A DNA stretch of 64,000 nt. Source: Clostridia bacterium (GTDB lineage Bacteria; Bacillota; Clostridia; Lachnospirales; Lachnospiraceae). Below, piece after piece: positions 1 through 6,810 of this stretch. The number at the start of each line of letters is the position of its first letter. Position 1 is the first letter of the stretch. Position numbers and translations under genes: made by a program. The stretch spans positions 1-64,000 of the forward strand of contig CAJTDE010000001.1 in the NCBI GenBank assembly GCA_910574835.1, in the 5' to 3' direction. The notes under the pieces were generated by a model. It did no database searches, had not been told where the DNA came from, and was given only the letters and a program-made list of their open reading frames with translations.

Positions 1-77
1 TCATGGCTATAAAAGCTTTCATCAATGGAGAGATACGTACGTCCTTTGAGTTTAGTTTTCTTTAAGTAATATGCCAT
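1..77 (-). CDS. IS1634-like transposase, N-terminal fragment (runs off left edge)
   Basis: The minus strand starts at ATG 77 with a CCTCC (plus) ribosome site at 86-90 and reads MAYYLKKTKLKGRTYLSIDE and a few residues more before leaving the window. The pattern of Met-Ala-Tyr-(Phe/Tyr)-Leu-Lys-Lys-(Thr)-Lys followed by Gly-Arg-Thr-Tyr-Leu and an E-S-F-Y motif is what I know from the N-termini of IS1634/IS1549-type DDE transposases. Only 25 codons are visible, so the family call rests on this short stretch and an intact element cannot be confirmed. The short gapless spacing to flanking non-coding DNA on the right suggests that the right end of the element lies between 80 and about 130. Confidence 0.6.
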   Translation of the reverse strand, partial: MAYYLKKTKLKGRTYLSIDESFYSH

Positions 78-93
78 AATAAAATCCTCCGGG

Positions 94-126
94 ATAATAA
101 CGCCACTAACGCCATTATTATATCAA
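94..126. repeat. short direct/inverted repeats upstream of the transposase
   Basis: Two 9-base direct repeats, TAACGCCAC and TAACGCCAT, lie at 98-106 and 107-115 and are bracketed by GATAATAA and TTATTATATC, an imperfect inverted repeat. They could be part of the insertion-sequence end or a transposase operator. No target-site duplication can be tested because the other end is outside the window. Confidence 0.35.
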
Positions 127-450
127 AGAAAAAATAAATTTGCAAGAGTATTGGGAAATAAAAAAAGCCTTATTTCAAGGTGTTGAAAGAGGATAGGACA
201 TACGATTTGCTTCGAAAGAATATGGTGTTAACTTCTAAAGACGGGGATATCTCGGAACGGGTGAGCCTTCTCGATACCAGGTATCAGTGTGTGATGACGA
301 TGGAGAAAGGGTATGTGGCCCAAGGCTGAAAAGAATGTTGCGATTAGTTACAAAGTGAACAGTAGCAAGATATGTAAAAGGTATAAAAAGGGCATAAAAA
401 TAGAGGGGTGAAAATGAGGCAAAAAAAATACAAAAATTTATGAAAAAGTA
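127..450. other. intergenic stretch with only a weak ORF candidate
   Basis: No recognised gene. A 49-codon open frame runs from GTG 180 to TGA 329 on the plus strand (contains TYDLLRKNMVLTSKDGD), with no convincing ribosome site. It may be a remnant of a larger gene, but I do not recognise the family. The rest is AT-rich with several purine-rich runs. Confidence 0.3.
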
Positions 451-451
451 C

Positions 452-480
452 TTGCTTTTTATAAAAAGTTATGTTATAGT
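452..480 (+). promoter_or_regulatory. sigma-A-type promoter for tRNA-Gln
   Basis: TTGCTT at 452-457 and TATAGT at 475-480 are separated by 17 bases and lie 20 bases before the tRNA 5' end. Confidence 0.6.
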
Positions 481-499
481 AATATTCGCTGAAAAACAA

Positions 500-571
500 A
501 GGGCTATCGCCAAACGGTAAGGCAACGGACTCTGACTCCGTCAGTTCAAGGTTCGAATCCTTGTAGCCCTG
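500..571 (+). tRNA. tRNA-Gln (anticodon CUG)
   Basis: The 72-nt cloverleaf folds with acceptor GGGCTA (501-506) against TAGCCC (564-569), an A500-T570 first pair as in glutamine tRNAs, a GCC/GGC D stem, an ACGGA/TCCGT anticodon stem around loop CTCTGAC (anticodon CTG), and a T loop TTCGAAT closed by CAAGG/CCTTG. The discriminator is G571. CCA is not encoded. Alone in the window, with its own promoter and terminator. Confidence 0.95.
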
Positions 572-577
572 CTTTAG

Positions 578-611
578 ACACCCCGACAGTAGAATCTGCC
601 GGGGTGTTTTT
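578..611 (+). terminator. intrinsic terminator after tRNA-Gln
   Basis: ACACCCCG (578-585) pairs with CGGGGTGT (600-607), followed by a T run. Confidence 0.85.
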
Positions 612-659
612 GCGTCTGGAAATTAAAAACTCATTAAAAATTCACTTTACGGTTTAATC

Positions 660-688
660 TTGTAAGTTAAACATAATAATGGTATAAT
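660..688 (+). promoter_or_regulatory. promoter of the toxin-antitoxin pair
   Basis: TTGTAA at 660-665, a 17-base spacer, and TATAAT at 683-688, 26 bases before the antitoxin ATG. RelB/Phd antitoxins normally repress their own promoter; no clear palindrome was seen here. Confidence 0.6.
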
Positions 689-714
689 TAGGCCATATTC
701 AAGGAGGTGCAGAA

Positions 715-975
715 ATGCCGCAGATTATACCGATTAGGGATTTAAAAAATACATCAGAAATTTCTGATTTATGCCATAAGATGGAGGAACCCATATATAT
801 TACAAAGAATGGCTATGGTGATATGGTTATTATGAGCATGGAGACTTATGAGGAAACCATGAAGCAGGTAAATTTTTATAGGAAACTGGAAATATCAGAA
901 AAGCAGATTGAAAACGGAGAGGTAAAGGATGCGAGGGCGTCGTTAGCTTCTATGAGGAAGCGATATGGAATATAG
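715..975 (+). CDS. type II antitoxin, RelB/Phd-YefM-like
   Basis: An 86-residue protein whose first half follows the Phd/YefM/RelB pattern: I-P-I-R-D-L-K-N-T (residues 5-13), then EPIYITKNGYGDMVIMSMETYEE, the usual beta strand and helix of the DNA-binding dimer. The C-terminal half is charged and helical, where such antitoxins wrap and neutralise the toxin. It has a clear AAGGAGG site and overlaps the next gene by 11 bases, the standard layout of an antitoxin-toxin operon. Expected role is to neutralise the downstream RelE/ParE-type toxin and to autorepress. The exact subfamily is uncertain. Confidence 0.85.
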   Translation: MPQIIPIRDLKNTSEISDLCHKMEEPIYITKNGYGDMVIMSMETYEETMKQVNFYRKLEISEKQIENGEVKDARASLASMRKRYGI

Positions 976-1276
976 GTTGATTATTACAAAACAGGCAGAA
1001 AAAATGTTGGATAATCTCATCTATTATCTTCTCTATCGGATTAAAAACCAGCAGGCAGCCATGCATTTATTTGACAGCATGGAACGCCTATATCAGCGCA
1101 TGGAAGAGAATCCGTTTCAATTCCCTGTCTGCAGGGACATGTATCTTCTGCATAAGGAATACAGGGAAGCGGTGCTGCCAGATATGAACTATCTTGTTAT
1201 TTACAAAGTAGAGGGCAAGAATGTTTATGTATTAGGCGTATTCCATGAATCAGAAAAATATTGGAATAAACTGTAG
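965..1276 (+). CDS. type II toxin, RelE/ParE superfamily
   Basis: A 103-residue protein starting with YRLIITKQAEKMLDNLIYYL, the strand and two-helix start of RelE/ParE toxins, and ending with the typical hydrophobic strand YLVIYKVEGKNVYVLGVFHE followed by a short tail. Members either cleave mRNA on the ribosome (RelE) or poison gyrase (ParE); the sequence alone does not settle which. The reading frame is intact, so the pair is probably active. The ATG lies inside the antitoxin frame, implying coupled translation. Confidence 0.83.
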   Translation: MEYRLIITKQAEKMLDNLIYYLLYRIKNQQAAMHLFDSMERLYQRMEENPFQFPVCRDMYLLHKEYREAVLPDMNYLVIYKVEGKNVYVLGVFHESEKYWNKL

Positions 1277-1320
1277 CATTGCATTAGAAATATGAATCTC
1301 GAAAAATTGCATGTGAGAAT

Positions 1321-1369
1321 AAAAGCATACCTATAAGATGGAATTATCCCTTTATACAGTATGCTTTTT
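1321..1369 (+). terminator. terminator after the toxin-antitoxin operon
   Basis: AAAAGCATAC (1321-1330) pairs with GTATGCTTTT (1359-1368), followed by more T residues. Confidence 0.7.
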
Positions 1370-1477
1370 ATTTTTTATACGCTAAAATATCTAAATGCCT
1401 AAGCTGCCGGGGTATTTCTTTTTCCTGGTCATTTACCAAAATCTATGTTACAATACCCCTCAGAGGTGAAAATCAAA

Positions 1478-2179
1478 ATGTATTCTTTCAACAGCAAAGT
1501 CCGCTACAGCGAAGTGGGCGAGGATAAAAAGCTATCTTTAAACGGAATTATCAACTACTTTCAAGACTGCAGCACCTTCCAGTCCGAGGAGCTTCAGGTA
1601 GGAGTCGGCGTACTGGAAAAGCTGCATCGTGTCTGGGTGCTTTCCTCCTGGCAGATCGTAGTGGAGCGCTACCCGGATCTGTGCGAGAAGATCACAATCT
1701 CCACCTGGCCGTATTACTTCCAAAGCTTCTGCGGCTACCGTAATTTTGTCATGAAGGATCAAAAAGGACAGATGCTTGCCTATGCCAATACACTCTGGAG
1801 CTTCCTGGACACAGATACGGGCCGCCCGGTACGGGTGCCGGAGGAGATTGAAAAGGTCTACATCCTGGAGGAAAAACTGGACATGAACTACGCCTCCAGA
1901 AAGGTGCCCATGCCAAAAGAAGGAGAGCAGAAGGAACCTTTCCCCGTGCAGAAGCATCATCTGGACACCAACCATCACGTCAACAACGGCCAGTACATCC
2001 AGATGGCCCGGGAATATATTCCGGAGGACTTCCCCATCCGGCAGATGCGTGCCGAATATAAGAAATCAGCCCTCCTGGGAGATATGATTTACCCGGTAGT
2101 GCAAAAAGAAGATAACCGCTACATGACGGCGCTCTGCGACGAGCTTGGACGCCCGTATGCGGTAGTAGAGCTTTCGTAA
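1478..2179 (+). CDS. acyl-ACP thioesterase
   Basis: A hotdog-fold thioesterase of the FatA/bacterial acyl-ACP thioesterase family (233 residues from this start), releasing fatty acids from acyl carrier protein in the cytoplasm. Evidence: an N-terminal hotdog with F-x-x-x-x-x-V-R-Y-S-E-V-G and N-G-I-I-N-Y-F-Q-D-C, the W-V-L-S-S-W segment, and a second hotdog with the family signature D-T-N-H-H-V-N-N-G-Q-Y that carries active-site Asn/His residues. The upstream ATG at 1445 is in frame, but AGAGGTG lies just before ATG 1478 and a TATGTTACAAT promoter-like box overlaps 1445, so I chose 1478. Stands alone between terminator and the next gene. Confidence 0.88.
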   Translation: MYSFNSKVRYSEVGEDKKLSLNGIINYFQDCSTFQSEELQVGVGVLEKLHRVWVLSSWQIVVERYPDLCEKITISTWPYYFQSFCGYRNFVMKDQKGQMLAYANTLWSFLDTDTGRPVRVPEEIEKVYILEEKLDMNYASRKVPMPKEGEQKEPFPVQKHHLDTNHHVNNGQYIQMAREYIPEDFPIRQMRAEYKKSALLGDMIYPVVQKEDNRYMTALCDELGRPYAVVELS

Positions 2180-2358
2180 ACCCTTATAAGATTTTCAGCA
2201 TAAAACATAAAAAATACAGCATCCGAACATTTGCGGACAAGCTGATTCCTGCGGAATATCTGATTGCTGTGGAGTATTGAACTTGCAGGTACAGCTTTAA
2301 GCAGTGGAAACGGAACTGAAAAAGCACTCTCGGAAACAAAAACGGAGGACAACGGCAC

Positions 2359-3192
2359 ATGATTTTACTTGGAAAAAAGCAGAAACTAATCATAGTAAAG
2401 AAAGTAGATTTCGGCGTATATCTGTCCGAAAAGGAAGGCTCGGAGGAAAAGGTTCTGCTTCCGAAAAAACAGGTGCCGGACGGCGCAAAGCCAGGGGACA
2501 GCCTGGAGGTATTTGTCTATAAGGATTCCAAGGATCGGCTGATATCCACCACCCAGGATCCGAAACTGGAGCTGGGCGGCATAGCCGTTCTTAAAGTAAC
2601 GGCAGTAACCAAGATCGGCACCTTCCTGGATTGGGGACTGGAAAAGGAGCTTCTTCTTCCCTTCCGTGAGCAGACCCGCCGTGTAAGCACAGGAGAAGAG
2701 GTGCTCATTGCGCTGTACGAGGACAAGAGCAGCCGTCTATGCGCCACTATGAACGTATACAAATACCTGGACACAGACGCTCCCTACAAAGCAGAGGACC
2801 GAGTAACGGGCACAATCTATGAAATCAGCCGTGAATTTGGCGCCTTCGTAGCCGTGGACAACCGCTATTCCGCGCTCATTCCCAAAAAGGAATTTCATGA
2901 AAACGGCAGAATCGGTGATCAGGTGGAGGCCCGGGTTACATCGGTGAAGGAAGACGGAAAGCTGAACCTAAGCATCCGTGAGAAGGCATATCTCCAGATG
3001 GACGAGGATGCGGAATACGTACTCCGGGTACTGGACGAGTACGACGGCGTTCTCCCCTTCAACGACAAGGTATCGCCGGAAATCATAGAACGGGAGCTGC
3101 ACCTTAGTAAAAATGCATTCAAACGGGCAGTAGGCCGCTTGCTGAAGGAAGGCAAAATAGAGATAACCGAGAAACGCATACTCCGAAAATGA
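2359..3192 (+). CDS. cvfB: CvfB/YitL-like S1 RNA-binding protein
   Basis: A 277-residue protein with the layout of CvfB, an RNA-binding regulator known from staphylococci and related Firmicutes. An N-terminal S1-like domain (about 1-65) is followed by a second (about 70-140, G-G-I-A-V-L-K-V then G-T-F-L-D-W-G), a third S1-type domain (about 145-210, G-T-I-Y-E-I-S-R-E-F-G-A-F-V) and a C-terminal winged helix (about 218-277, SPEIIERELHLSKNAFKRAV). CvfB affects virulence gene expression in Staphylococcus; in a commensal, a general role in RNA binding is the safest statement. Preceded by a GGAGGA site. Confidence 0.85.
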   Translation: MILLGKKQKLIIVKKVDFGVYLSEKEGSEEKVLLPKKQVPDGAKPGDSLEVFVYKDSKDRLISTTQDPKLELGGIAVLKVTAVTKIGTFLDWGLEKELLLPFREQTRRVSTGEEVLIALYEDKSSRLCATMNVYKYLDTDAPYKAEDRVTGTIYEISREFGAFVAVDNRYSALIPKKEFHENGRIGDQVEARVTSVKEDGKLNLSIREKAYLQMDEDAEYVLRVLDEYDGVLPFNDKVSPEIIERELHLSKNAFKRAVGRLLKEGKIEITEKRILRK

Positions 3193-3287
3193 TGAAAATT
3201 TAACAAATTTAGAAAAAATGGAAAAAAGTGCTTTCCAAAGTGCTGATCAGCAGTTATAATAGGGGAGAAGAAAGGAGTGAAAAAAAG

Positions 3288-3521
3288 ATGAAAGTTCAAA
3301 ACATTTCTAACATCGAGAAATTCTTTGAGGTAGTAGACAGCTGCCAGGGTAAGGTTGAGCTGGTAACAGGTGAAGGCGACAGACTGAATCTGAAGTCCAA
3401 ACTTTCTCAGTACGTGTCTATGGCGAACATCTTTTCCAACGGTGAGATTCCGGAGCTTGAGATTATCGCATACGAGAAGGAAGATATCGACAAATTAGTT
3501 TCATTCATGATCAATGGTTAG
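3288..3521 (+). CDS. small conserved protein of unknown function
   Basis: A 77-residue acidic protein beginning MKVQNISNIEKFFEVVDSC and containing GKVELVTGEGDRLNLKSKLS. I have seen this small family in Lachnospiraceae without a known function; occasional labels as polyA polymerase are not supported by anything here. ATG 3288 was chosen because GGAG lies nine bases upstream; an in-frame longer form from 3228 would include the promoter region. TATAAT at 3255-3260 is a good -10 box. It ends just before a strong terminator, so it is a single-gene unit. Confidence 0.7.
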   Translation: MKVQNISNIEKFFEVVDSCQGKVELVTGEGDRLNLKSKLSQYVSMANIFSNGEIPELEIIAYEKEDIDKLVSFMING

Positions 3522-3524
3522 ATA

Positions 3525-3569
3525 AAACGCGGTAATGGTTCCCGGTGAGGAACAATTGCCGCGTTTTTC
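3525..3569 (+). terminator. terminator, probably bidirectional
   Basis: AAACGCGG..AATGGTTCC (3525-3542) pairs with GGAACAATTGCCGCGTTT (3549-3566) and is followed by T residues. It lies between convergent genes. Confidence 0.85.
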
Positions 3570-3592
3570 ATATCGCCGGTATGCACCGCCTT

Positions 3593-4357
3593 CTACAGAT
3601 TTTTCTTCTTATACACAAAGTAAAGCCCAATCCCCGTAAGTACAACCAAATAAGCAAGCAATACCAATATCCCCAGAAGATTAACAGGCTCCTTTGCCGC
3701 AATGCCCCGGACCATCCGGCTTGTCTGAGAAAGAGGCAGAGCCGCAATCAATTCCCGCGGGCCGTGGGGAATCCGATCCGTGGAAAAAAAGGTATTGCAC
3801 AGATAAGCCATCGGCATAATAAAGTAATTGGAAAACCGCGGCACATCCGCATGATTTCGGGCAAGGAAGGAAACCACGATACCAAGAGCGGAAAAAACAG
3901 CGCCGTTTAAAAATAGAATCAGTATGGATATTCCGTTAAAAACAAGTCCCGTCTCAATGGGCCAGACGAGAAGCAGAATAATCGCGCCCGCATAGAGTCC
4001 CCGAAAGGCGCCGGCCAGAATCTGTCCGGCAATAAACTGCCAGAGGGGAGTGGGTGAGATAATCACCTGATCAAAGGCTTTCTCATAGAGACGCTGCACA
4101 TTCAGATTCTGCGCAATGGCGTTGAAGCTTCCGTTCATAGTGGTAAGAGCCACCACTCCCGGAATCAGAAAGTTCAGATAGGGCATACCATTCATGGTAG
4201 TCCGTATACCCCAGCCGAATACAATAAGGTACATCAGCGGCGCAATCAATGCCGCCATAGTAATACGTGAGAAGTCTCGTACAAATTCTCTCCATTTTTC
4301 CCATAAAATCGTAATAATTCCCATAATATACTCCATATACGGCGAAGAATAAACCAT
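3593..4357 (-). CDS. ABC-2 type transporter permease
   Basis: A 254-residue membrane protein with six predicted hydrophobic segments and the ABC-2 layout: a cytoplasmic N-terminal helix (WEKWREFVRDFSR), a first membrane pair, the conserved region around R-L-Y-E-K-A-F-D-Q-V-I-I-S-P-T-P, and a basic C-terminus ending YKKKNL. It pairs with the ATPase encoded one base upstream, so together they form an exporter of unknown substrate. The family includes drug, polysaccharide and haem-related exporters. Start 4357 follows the ATPase stop at once; ATG 4324 has a better GGAG spacing and is a serious alternative. Confidence 0.85.
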   Translation of the reverse strand: MVYSSPYMEYIMGIITILWEKWREFVRDFSRITMAALIAPLMYLIVFGWGIRTTMNGMPYLNFLIPGVVALTTMNGSFNAIAQNLNVQRLYEKAFDQVIISPTPLWQFIAGQILAGAFRGLYAGAIILLLVWPIETGLVFNGISILILFLNGAVFSALGIVVSFLARNHADVPRFSNYFIMPMAYLCNTFFSTDRIPHGPRELIAALPLSQTSRMVRGIAAKEPVNLLGILVLLAYLVVLTGIGLYFVYKKKNL

Positions 4358-4358
4358 A

Positions 4359-5195
4359 TCAAGACAAACGTTTCCCTACCTGCTCCACAAAAACATCCTC
4401 CAGGGTAGTATCCCGCAGCGTACACTGGCCGGTCAGATCGCTCAGGCAGGCAATCGCCTCGGAACGCTCGTGGAAATAACGGCTGTGGATACCGTCGTCA
4501 AGCAGTTCATCTACCGCATAAGCTCCGAGATTTTCGATAAGCTGCCCCGGGGTGTCGATTTCATTTAACCTTCCCCCATTCATCAAAGCCACCCGTCCGC
4601 AGAGGGATTGAGCTTCTTCAATATAATGAGTGGTCAGAAGAATTGTCAGACCTTTTTCATTGAGCTGCCGCAGAAGGCTCCACATCTGCCGCCGTGAAAT
4701 AGCGTCCATGCCGGCGGTAGGTTCATCCAGGAGCAAAATCTCCGGCTCCGTCAAAAGCGCCCGGCAGACCATAAGCTTGCGCTTCATTCCCCCGGAAAGC
4801 TTGCGGATCGTTTTCCTTCGGTGCTCCGATAAGCCCGCAAAGGCAAACAATTCTTCCGTTCGCGCCCGAATCTGTTTAACCGGCATAAAATACAGCCGTC
4901 CCTGGTATTCCATAATTTCGTCCATATCCATATCCTGACGCATGGAATATTCCTGGGTAATGACACTCACCTTCCGTTTCAGATCCTGCCGCTTCCGGGT
5001 CAAAAGCTCGCCGTCAATGCGGATTTCCCCGGAGGTAGGAAGAAGCAGAGTGGAAAGCATACCAATGGTAGTTGTCTTGCCGGCTCCGTTCGGACCCAGA
5101 AGGCCGAAAAATTCCCCTGTTTCAATCCGCAGGCTGATGGAATCCACGGCAGTAAAATGTTCAAACTGCTTAGTGAGATTGTGAAGCTCAATCAT
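4359..5195 (-). CDS. ABC-2 type transporter ATP-binding protein
   Basis: A 278-residue ABC ATPase with Walker A G-P-N-G-A-G-K-T-T (about residue 38), Q-loop TQEYSMRQDM, signature LSGGMKRKL, Walker B ILLLDEPTAGMD and switch His in TTHYIEEA. The C-terminal part (TLEDVFVEQVGKRLS) is the usual extension of DrrA/CcmA-like exporters. An in-frame upstream ATG exists at 5282, but that would lie deep inside the methyltransferase gene; GGGAGGCAGAC before ATG 5195 and the start MIELHNLTKQF match the family. It overlaps the upstream gene by eight bases, implying coupling. Substrate unknown; the link to a corrin-biosynthesis gene is suggestive only. Confidence 0.9.
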   Translation of the reverse strand: MIELHNLTKQFEHFTAVDSISLRIETGEFFGLLGPNGAGKTTTIGMLSTLLLPTSGEIRIDGELLTRKRQDLKRKVSVITQEYSMRQDMDMDEIMEYQGRLYFMPVKQIRARTEELFAFAGLSEHRRKTIRKLSGGMKRKLMVCRALLTEPEILLLDEPTAGMDAISRRQMWSLLRQLNEKGLTILLTTHYIEEAQSLCGRVALMNGGRLNEIDTPGQLIENLGAYAVDELLDDGIHSRYFHERSEAIACLSDLTGQCTLRDTTLEDVFVEQVGKRLS

Positions 5196-5886
5196 GTCTG
5201 CCTCCCGGCTCTTTTGCGATAATGAGAGAGTAGTATCCGGCATCATCGGGGATCTCCTCGGCGCTTCGGTAAATATGCTCATTTTCCATGCCGCAGTTTT
5301 CCACCATAATGACGTCGCGTCCGCTGGACTTTAAGATTTCCTTTACCTGGTGCATTTTCCGTCCTGATTTCATCAAAACGTAATTTCCCGGAAGAGACAG
5401 ATCGCTGTTCAGCTTGTGAACGGCGGGAAGAATGTGAAGCTGCTCGTCCCATTCCACCAGAGGCGTACGGCTCCGGGCCGCAGCAGCGCAGAAGGAAGTA
5501 ATGCCGCTGATAAGCTCGGCCTGATAGCCCCGGGCCAGAATCCGCTTCTGTACATAGAGATAGGTAGAGTAGATAGTGGGATCGCCCAAAGTGAGGAAAA
5601 CCACATTTTGCCCCTGCTTTAGATAAACCTCAATAGCGTCAGCCGCTTTTTCATGATTGCGGTGCATTTCCTCCCTGTCGTGGGTCATAGGCATGTCCAC
5701 GGAGAGAAGTGTTTTCCCGGCCAGCTCCGGTACGGCTTGTACGGCAATCTGGTAGGCTACGGTTTCCTTTGCCGCAGGTCCGGGGAGGGCAATAATTTCA
5801 TTTTCTTTTATCAGGCGCACAGCCTTCAAGGTCATAAGCTCCGGATCTCCGGGTCCTACGCCTGCTCCATATAAAATTCCGGTCAT
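5188..5886 (-). CDS. cobI/cbiL: precorrin-2 / cobalt-factor-2 C20-methyltransferase
   Basis: A 232-residue tetrapyrrole methylase of the CobI/CbiL type, adding the C20 methyl group in cobalamin biosynthesis from SAM. The N-terminal G-A-G-V-G-P-G-D-P-E-L-M-T-L-K-A is the hallmark SAM-site segment, followed by F-L-T-L-G-D-P-T-I-Y-S-T-Y (residues about 98-110) and E-L-I-S-G-I-T-S-F-C. An upstream ATG at 5898 touches the AGGAG directly, so ATG 5886, ten bases after AGGAG, is preferred. First gene of a minus-strand operon with the ABC-2 exporter; its leader holds two tandem 107-bp palindromes. No other anaerobic corrin-ring genes are in the window. Confidence 0.9.
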   Translation of the reverse strand: MTGILYGAGVGPGDPELMTLKAVRLIKENEIIALPGPAAKETVAYQIAVQAVPELAGKTLLSVDMPMTHDREEMHRNHEKAADAIEVYLKQGQNVVFLTLGDPTIYSTYLYVQKRILARGYQAELISGITSFCAAAARSRTPLVEWDEQLHILPAVHKLNSDLSLPGNYVLMKSGRKMHQVKEILKSSGRDVIMVENCGMENEHIYRSAEEIPDDAGYYSLIIAKEPGGRHD

Positions 5887-5904
5887 AATATGATGCATCT
5901 CCTA

Positions 5905-6011
5905 TTCCAGTTCCGTAATATCCCTCCCAGTACACCTGTATAAAATCAATTTCCAACCGCAAAAAGAAGCGTTTGAAAATTGATTTGTGCACTGTGAGGG
6001 ATATTACTGTT
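5905..6011 (-). repeat. 107-bp palindromic repeat, copy 1 (leader of cobI)
   Basis: One of two head-to-tail 107-base units directly upstream of the cobI ribosome site. Each unit is itself an imperfect palindrome: an outer arm TAATATCCCTC.CAGT.CAC against GTG.ACTG.GAGGGATATTA and an inner arm ATCAATTT..AA.CGC against GCGTT.GAAAATTGAT with an eight-base loop. On the minus-strand RNA it would fold as a hairpin of about 45 pairs with one asymmetric internal loop, ending a few bases before AGGAG. It may be a small mobile palindrome (MITE-like) or a cis-regulatory RNA. Confidence 0.85.
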
Positions 6012-6118
6012 TTCCAGTTCCGTAATACCTCTCCCAGTACACCTGTATAAAATCAATTTCCAACCGCAAAAAGAAGCGTTTGAAAATTGATTTGTGCACT
6101 GAGAGCGATAATACTGTT
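6012..6118 (-). repeat. 107-bp palindromic repeat, copy 2 (leader of cobI)
   Basis: Second unit, exactly adjacent to copy 1 and the same length, differing at few positions. Differences cluster in the outer arms (CCTCTC on one side, GAGAGC on the other), where most changes keep pairing or give wobble pairs; the inner arms are identical. Exact tandem spacing with no target duplication between units argues for duplication of one unit in place. Confidence 0.85.
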
Positions 6119-6132
6119 TTTGTTTATACAGC

Positions 6133-6213
6133 AGTCTGCCAAGCACAAGGGGATGGACTCGCTTTAGATCACTAAGCCAGATAATTGAAAGCGAATCTAT
6201 GTATCGGCAGACT
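6133..6213 (-). ncRNA. structured leader segment of the cobI transcript
   Basis: Read on the minus strand, AGTCTGCC (6213-6206) pairs with GGCAGACT (6140-6133), and an inner arm TCGCTTT (6194-6188) pairs with AAAGCGA (6164-6158), separated by a large bubble on both sides. It lies between the minus-strand promoter and the two 107-bp units. I do not recognise a known riboswitch class. Confidence 0.5.
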
Positions 6214-6244
6214 AAGATTGCACCTGTGCAGGTACACGTGCTTT

Positions 6245-6273
6245 ATTATAAGTGCCAGAAAAATATTTTTCAA
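6245..6273 (-). promoter_or_regulatory. promoter of the cobI operon
   Basis: On the minus strand TTGAAA (6273-6268), 17 bases, then TATAAT (6250-6245). Predicts a leader of about 350 nt before cobI. Confidence 0.75.
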
Positions 6274-6290
6274 CAGCAATTCGCATATTA

Positions 6291-6319
6291 TTGCATTTTC
6301 ATAAGAGATATGCTATATT
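6291..6319 (+). promoter_or_regulatory. promoter of the riboswitch-controlled cbiK operon
   Basis: TTGCAT (6291-6296), 17 bases, TATATT (6314-6319) with TG one base before the -10 box (extended type). It is divergent from the cobI promoter. Confidence 0.7.
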
Positions 6320-6337
6320 ACACTCGTAGCTTCGCAG

Positions 6338-6512
6338 GAAGCGATCCGTAGGTGTCGCACCGTTTCGGCGGTGCGGTGAAAAGGGAAACAGGTGAAAAAC
6401 CTGTGCGAACTCGTCACTGTAAATAGGGAGCAGAATGTCATTATGCCACTGAGCGATTGGGAAGGCGGCATTTGTGTGAGGATCTATGAGCCAGGAGACC
6501 TGCCTATAGGAA
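6338..6512 (+). promoter_or_regulatory. cobalamin (B12) riboswitch
   Basis: Contains the conserved elements in order: AAAAGGGAA (about 6379-6387) with the GGTGAAAAACC hairpin, ACTGTAAATAGGGAG, ATGCCACTG near 6443, GGGAAGGCGGCA at 6459-6470, and the B12 box GAGCCAGGAGACCTGCC at 6488-6504. The class senses adenosyl- or related cobalamins and normally shuts off downstream genes when ligand is present. Here it precedes an intrinsic terminator and an uptake/chelatase operon. Confidence 0.93.
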
Positions 6513-6810
6513 GTTTCGGGAATATTCCACTCCCGAGGCCACGAGTAATTGGTCGCAGATGAAGGAAAAACAGAACATCATTGCGTCCTCTTACTGATGC
6601 CTGTCCATAAGTGGAAGGCATTTTTTGTTGCTTCTCTCAGAGATAAGCGACCGCAAAACATCAAATGCGGATGGCCTGCGACATCCCCCAAATGTATTTG
6701 CTCATATAGTGCGCAGAAATATTCACGAATGCAGCGGACTTGCAGACTATGGCCGAACTATTTTTCCGCACATAATACCGGCAGATACACAATCAGAAAA
6801 GGAGGATAAA
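6513..6810 (+). other. riboswitch-to-gene leader, no gene
   Basis: About 300 bases between the B12 box and the first gene. Holds a hairpin TCGGGA/TCCCGA near 6515-6536, the intrinsic terminator described separately, and an open frame from 6625 that merges with cbiK but lacks a start signal before ATG 6811. No other gene seen. Confidence 0.6.
6597..6627 (+). terminator. riboswitch expression-platform terminator
   Basis: ATGCCTGTCCA (6597-6607), a TAAG loop, TGGAAGGCAT (6612-6621) and a T run. Lies 85 bases after the B12 box, so ligand-dependent transcription termination is the likely mode. Confidence 0.8.

Noticed and set aside
5905-6118. tandem glycine- or other known tandem riboswitch
   Set aside because: None of the known conserved cores could be matched; the units are simple long hairpins.
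6625-6810. 62-residue upstream extension of CbiK
   Set aside because: It begins inside the terminator stem; the lipoprotein start at 6811 has a strong ribosome site and signal peptide.
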